From Maratus speciosus (Eukaryota; Arthropoda; Arachnida; Araneae; Salticidae), in assembly GCA_963932465.1 (NCBI GenBank), contig OZ010790.1, positions 347,721,087-347,785,086 on the forward strand: DNA of 64,000 nt, written 5' to 3'. The position numbers and the translations under genes are program-made. Every line of letters begins with the position of its first letter. Within the stretch, counting starts at the first letter, position 1. Positions 59,601-64,000 of the stretch are shown in pieces. The notes beneath the pieces are model-generated. The model was not told where the DNA came from, made no database searches, and worked only from the letters and a program-made list of their open reading frames with translations.

Positions 59601-60755
59601 TAAGTATGATGATGTTCTTTAATTTTTGTACATATTTTAATTGGGCCCATGTGATTAAAAAAAAAATTGTGTCCATGATTATAAATACAGAATCTCTCCT
59701 ACAGAAAATTTGAACATATGGCTAGAGTGGTTGTAATCAGTTGGCAGAAAAATACTATTACAAGTTATACTATTAGAGTACTATTACAAATCAAAGTTGA
59801 GGGATGGTGATTCCAAAGAGTTAAAAATAAACATTATTTAATAGTCAAAATGATATTTATAGACTAATGTATACAAAAATTTGTAGATTAAATTCAGACA
59901 TATATGGAGACACAATGCTGCATTTCATAATCTTAAGTGACAAATTGTCATATATAAAAAAATAATAATAAATAATAATAGTCAAGCAGCCATTGTTTTG
60001 ATGCATTCAAAAATCAAAAAGGGTCATGGGAGTAGATCACAGTCTTTCATATATTCACATCATTGCATTGCCATGTAATTGAACGATTCTCCTACTCTAT
60101 GAATTGTATCTTGATTAGAACTTTGCTTATCCTGTTCCAATATTATGAAAGTATTCCAACATATTAAATAAGTTGTTTCATCACTTTCTCTAGTCCTAGA
60201 TATTGATATAAAGTTACAGCTAGGCAAGTAGATTTCATTTTTTAAATTTTGATTAATCACAGCTTATGTATAAATTGTAGGATTTTTATTTTATTTTTTT
60301 TCTCAAAGCAAATAATTATTCTGAGAAATTTAACTGTACATTTCTTGTATATAAGGTACATGTTGGATTGCTTCAAATTTGTGACAAAGCGCGAGAAGTT
60401 TTCATTTGCTTTTTTTTTTTTTTTTTTTTTTTTTTTTTGTTAAATGAAAATTTGGCGGGGTACTTAGAGCATTAGAATGGTGTGAGATCCCACTTTGCGA
60501 GTTTGCAATACTTAATTAACATACCTCTATTAAAATCTATTTATAAATTACAAGTTTTTATTCCATGTTAGTATCAATCCTTGGAGATGCTTTTTTGTCC
60601 TTATTATTTAATTTCTTGGATTTAATAAGGACTTTTACCATTAATCAAAAGCCTCCATCAGTTCTTAATAATTGGTGCAACATTTTATGTTTAAGAATGT
60701 TTTTGGCTATTTTTCATAAAATATCTTTACAACTATTCATTTTTATCTATTCCAG
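56651..60755. other. Intron before exon 7, no gene
   Basis: AT-rich. Contains a diverged Helitron-like left-end fragment (58895-59320: 'tctgtgagtaaagctgattt', 'tcaaatgcagtttgtttgaa') and long T tracts (58778-58802; 60411-60438). Frames such as 58611-58877 are poly-Phe artefacts. Confidence 0.5.
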
Positions 60756-60906
60756 GTTCTAGCTGGACATGAAGCTCCTGTGAGTAGTATTTCATTTAGC
60801 CCTGTTGATTTAGTTTTAGCAACTACATCATGGGATAAAACTGTGCGGTTTTGGAATGTCCATGAAAGCAAGAGTACGAGAGAAACTATTACCTTAATAA
60901 GAGATG
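60756..60906 (+). CDS. PWP2: PWP2 exon 7 of window (WD40 blade; last in window)
   Basis: Encodes VLAGHEAPVSSISFSPVDLV, then LATTSWDKTVRFWNVHESKS and TRETITLIRDG. LxGHExPxSxxxFxP..LA..SWDKTVRxW is a textbook WD repeat and matches the PWP2 blade that follows the GHLL segment. Acceptor TCTATTCCAG ending at 60755, donor GTAAGA at 60907, phase 1. The next exon of the family (beginning ALAV.FRPDG) is not found before 64000, so the gene continues off the right edge. Confidence 0.95.
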
Positions 60907-63120
60907 GTAAGATATTTCTTGTTTTTTCTTTAAATGTAATTGTAAATGAAATATTACATTTTCAGGATTTTATAATTCTTATTTCTTGGGATGGGTATTT
61001 AAAAAAAGGTCATTTGTCTCAGCCACCAATCACTTTGCTGTCTTAAAGCAACTAATGTTGCAACACTTTTATCTTGTATATTAAAGAACAACTGCAAATT
61101 TTATTGCATATTATTAAGTTATTCAAACTTCAGAAAATTGGGTGCAGGTTGTCAGTGCTTTAAATTGTTTATTAATTTGACACTGCACTGTAAGATGAAA
61201 CAACAACTTAATCACACAAATGAACATATATATTTATATATTATTTTTTCTCGTAGAATACTTTTTCTTTCATTTTCCTTTGCAAATTTCCTTTGACTGT
61301 GTGCCAATATATATATATATATATTTATTTATTCATTCCAGAATTTTTTGTTCTGATCATAGGCCTATGTTATTTTCCCTCAAGGGATGCTTTTGAATGT
61401 TTTTTGCATGTCTTTTGAGGACGAAATTGCAGTATGATGCCTCTGCCAATGGTTTTTGTATCTCACTTTGTCTGTATCACCGTTGGCTTCAAGCTTTTGT
61501 CGTATTGTGTATTTTCTAACCTGGTGCTTTATTAATAAATGCTCTCTGCACTGCATCGGGAAGCACTTTTTTCATCTTACTCTCTGTCTAAAAAACTGGT
61601 GGCATAAGTATTTTTTACCTTAGGGGGAAAAAAAAAAGCTTTGTATTTAATGTGTTTAAGTTAAAGTATGTAGATAAGTTATTTTAAAATTCCTGTAAAA
61701 GTAAAAGTCATGATGATTACCGAAAATTCTACCACTTGATGCTGTGCTTGATTTCTATAAAGATGTGATTAAGTTGAATAGACTTTTCTCCTGATGGCAA
61801 ATCTCTTATGTGTTTCGACTATATCTCTCTTCCATAAATTTCTCAGAACTGCGCCTTGACTGCTGTTGCAGCTAACTGAGATATTCACATCTATCAATCA
61901 TAAAATTTCTGTCACCAATTTACACCATGGCCTGATCATTACATTGTTTCTGCTCAACACTTATGTTTATGTCAGCTGTTAGCAGTACATCCATTTCCAC
62001 TGAAACCATGACACTTCTGATATATTATAATCCTAAATTCTGTAATTTTTGATAATTTATTCAATTTTTAAATTAATCTTTTAAATAATTTTGGTATAAG
62101 TTGTTTTACATAATTTTACTTTGCCTTTTAATTAAATATATTTGTTTGTTATGTTAATGGTGCTGGTAAAATATTGTATATTTTATTGTATATGCAAAAC
62201 ATTATTTATGCTCTGACAGAATTTTCTCATAGTTTTAAGGTTCGTTGTTTATAACTGTTTGTTATTATTTTTAAAAATTCCTGATTTTTAAACTCAAGAA
62301 TTGACACTTTTTTCTGCTTGGTTATAATTAATTTCTAAAAATATTTGTATGTTCTATTGTCATTGTAAGCACACCTTTGTACATACTTAGTATAATTCTA
62401 GCACATCAGGAATTGAAGTGAAAAATGGATTACAAAATTCTATTTTTACATACATGAACTAAATTAGTTTATACAAGTAATATAAAAATTTTGTTTTTAA
62501 AGTCAATTCCTACTTATATCATCAAAGAAAAATTTAATATAATCCCTTAAGCTCATATTAGTTTTTGTTGCATTAAAATATCTCAATTTGTTGATTTTCT
62601 GTAAGCAAGTAGGTTTACAATGGAAGTCTATGGGAATTTGGTGAAATATTAGAGATATCGCCAAGTTGGCGTCACTTTTAGCGACTCATTTTGGTCACCA
62701 AATTTGGCAGTATATCGCCAAGTTGGCGACAAACTTGGCAGTATTTGGCGACAGAACAGGGTCCCCCTATGGTAACCCCTTATTGAAAATACTTTCATTG
62801 ATCTTCAGTAACCAATGGTCGCCATTTTGTTTCCCATGCAAAACTAAAATTAATTAAAATTTAATTAATTAATATTTGAAAAAACTGTATTAACATCAAT
62901 TGTCATCCAGTACAAGTTTAAAAAAAATTATTTCAACTTGATAGGATGAATAATGAGTATTTTATTAACGATTGAAAATTTGAACAATATATATAAATAT
63001 ATAAATAAATATAGGGAGAGTGAATTAATAGTAGGAATTGAAAAAGAGCGTAAAAAATGTACTTTCAAATGCAATTTGTTTGCAAGCTGTATTTCAATTT
63101 ACTGATATTTTTTTTATGGA
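60907..63120. other. Intron after exon 7, no gene
   Basis: AT-rich, with an (AT)n run at 61305-61325 and a short block at 62655-62755 repeating 'cgccaagttggcg' and 'aaacttggcagtatttggcg', both near-palindromic. 63020-63110 resembles an interior piece of the Helitron-like left end ('tttcaaatgcaatttgtttg'). Confidence 0.5.
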
Positions 63121-63442
63121 CTAGAAGGCTCTGCTCCCTATGAGCTATGCTCGCCAACCCTCGTTCAGACACAGCCAACTCTAAAAGCACACTAATTTGA
63201 TCGGCTTTAAAAAAATTTCAAAAGAATTAATTATAATTAAAAAAACAGTGGCAATCTCCCTGTTAATGGGTTGTTTTCGTCTTTGATTAAATCAGATCAG
63301 TGCAACATGTGAAAATAAGTTAATATAAAATAAATTAAGTAAACAGAGTCCTTGTCTCCCGGTATTTTTTAACAACGCTATAAGAAAGTTTTTTTAACTA
63401 CTTCACCGACGAAGGGTATGGGGAAACAGTTCTTTTACTACT

Positions 63443-63476
<34 letters not shown>

Positions 63477-64000
63477 AGTTATCTCGGGGCAAACGGTGAA
63501 GTGTGAAGTGGTTAAATAAGACATTTTAAATCAGACATAATTTTTACAAAAGTTTTCTTTCTCTTTTTAATATTCATGTGAAAATACTTTTATTGTTAGA
63601 AAGGAAATATTATTCAAGCTGTCTTAGAATTCTCAACAATAGTTTTAAAAGATTATCTCAAAATATGAAACAAATGTCTCGCACAAATATATTTTTTAAT
63701 TTAAACTGGTTTGGTAATATTATGGTTTGGCCATTTTAAATATGACATAATTTCCTCCATTTACAGCTTTTAATGCATATTAATGGATTTATTATTTTAC
63801 AATTTTCTTTCTCTTTTAAAATCCACATGTAAATATAATTTTTATGACATAATTATCAATATTTTCCTGTTTTTAATACATAATAATTTAAATTCTCATT
63901 TGAAAGTTTTTTTCTGTTTATAATAGTCTCTTTTCTAAAAGTTGTAAAAAATGTCTCTCAAAATGCTGAAAATTTGAATATAGATAAAATAATAGAAATA
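63121..64000 (-). mobile_element. Helitron-like copy 4 (minus strand, runs off the window)
   Basis: Minus-strand end: GGGTTGGCGAGCATAGCTCAT, hairpin GGGAGCagaGCCTTC, then CTAG at 63121-63124. The body matches copy 3 throughout ('gtccttgtctcccggtattt', 'aaataagacattttaaat'). The 5' end is beyond 64000. Interrupted at 63398-63511 by a TTAA-flanked insertion. Confidence 0.72.
63398..63511. mobile_element. TTAA-flanked miniature element with a long poly-C core
   Basis: 114 bp between TTAA (63394-63397) and TTAA (63512-63515). Ends CTACTTCACCGACG and, inverted, CCACTTCACACTTCACCG. About 30 consecutive C lie at 63444-63475. Copy 3 shows the empty site (ACTTTTAAATAAGACATT). It may be a second piggyBac-type MITE. 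Confidence 0.65.

Noticed and set aside
61740..61900. Short WD40-like peptide (IDFSPDGKSLMC) followed by LTAVAAN and DIHIY in other frames
   Set aside because: The pieces need several frameshifts and a stop, there is no acceptable pyrimidine-rich acceptor, and they do not match the expected next PWP2 exon. Probably chance, or at most a very old pseudogene scrap.
1..64000. CRISPR arrays, bacterial operons, rRNA genes
   Set aside because: None present; repeats are transposon ends, minisatellites or LTRs in a eukaryotic intron context.

Overview
The window is AT-rich, low-complexity eukaryotic DNA from the interior of one large gene on the + strand. Seven short exons with canonical GT/AG borders and consistent phases encode about 340 residues of a WD40 protein. 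I recognise it as PWP2 (periodic tryptophan protein 2, UTP1), a subunit of the nucleolar SSU processome. The gene enters from the left and leaves on the right. Only about 1.0 kb of the 64 kb is exon; the introns are 0.9 to 19 kb long and filled with transposons. The transposon mix (hAT, Helitron-like, Tc1/mariner-like, TTAA-flanked and LTR elements) and the protein itself fit an arthropod. A spider is my best guess, but that rests on general resemblance, not on a diagnostic gene.

Layout. 1-12.9 kb: exon 1 (1090-1234), then a decayed hAT transposase, a short TIR element, two larger TIR elements carrying a degenerate ~45-bp minisatellite, and the left arm of a giant inverted repeat, which holds a Tc1/mariner-like insertion. 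12.9-19 kb: the 58-nt exon 2, then the right arm of the inverted repeat, so exon 2 sits in the loop between two oppositely oriented tandem-repeat elements. 19.07-27.5 kb: a young LTR-flanked element in sense orientation. Its LTRs are almost identical. It has a primer-binding-like site and one intact Gag-like ORF with three zinc knuckles of the LINE ORF1 type, and I can find no reverse transcriptase, protease, RNase H or integrase. 27.5-33.4 kb: a tandem duplication, then exons 3 and 4. 33.4-42 kb: a 915-bp palindrome-like inverted repeat, a ~90-bp tandem array, a tRNA-like fragment, a TIR element with internal repeats, a Helitron-like copy and a hAT-like element. 42-50.5 kb: exon 5, a retroposon-like ORF remnant, a three-level nested insertion, a second TIR/tandem-repeat element, and exon 6. 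50.5-64 kb: a well-bounded Helitron-like copy on the minus strand, minisatellites, a nested hAT pair, exon 7, and a second minus-strand Helitron-like copy running off the end.

The only host gene visible is PWP2. Everything else is intronic. The most notable item is the Gag-only LTR element, a non-autonomous retroelement whose coding domain looks like that of a non-LTR retrotransposon. Second is the arrangement of large inverted repeats around exon 2, which would be transcribed together in the pre-mRNA. Element boundaries come from reading terminal repeats by eye; family assignments of non-coding elements are inferences from termini and target-site duplications.
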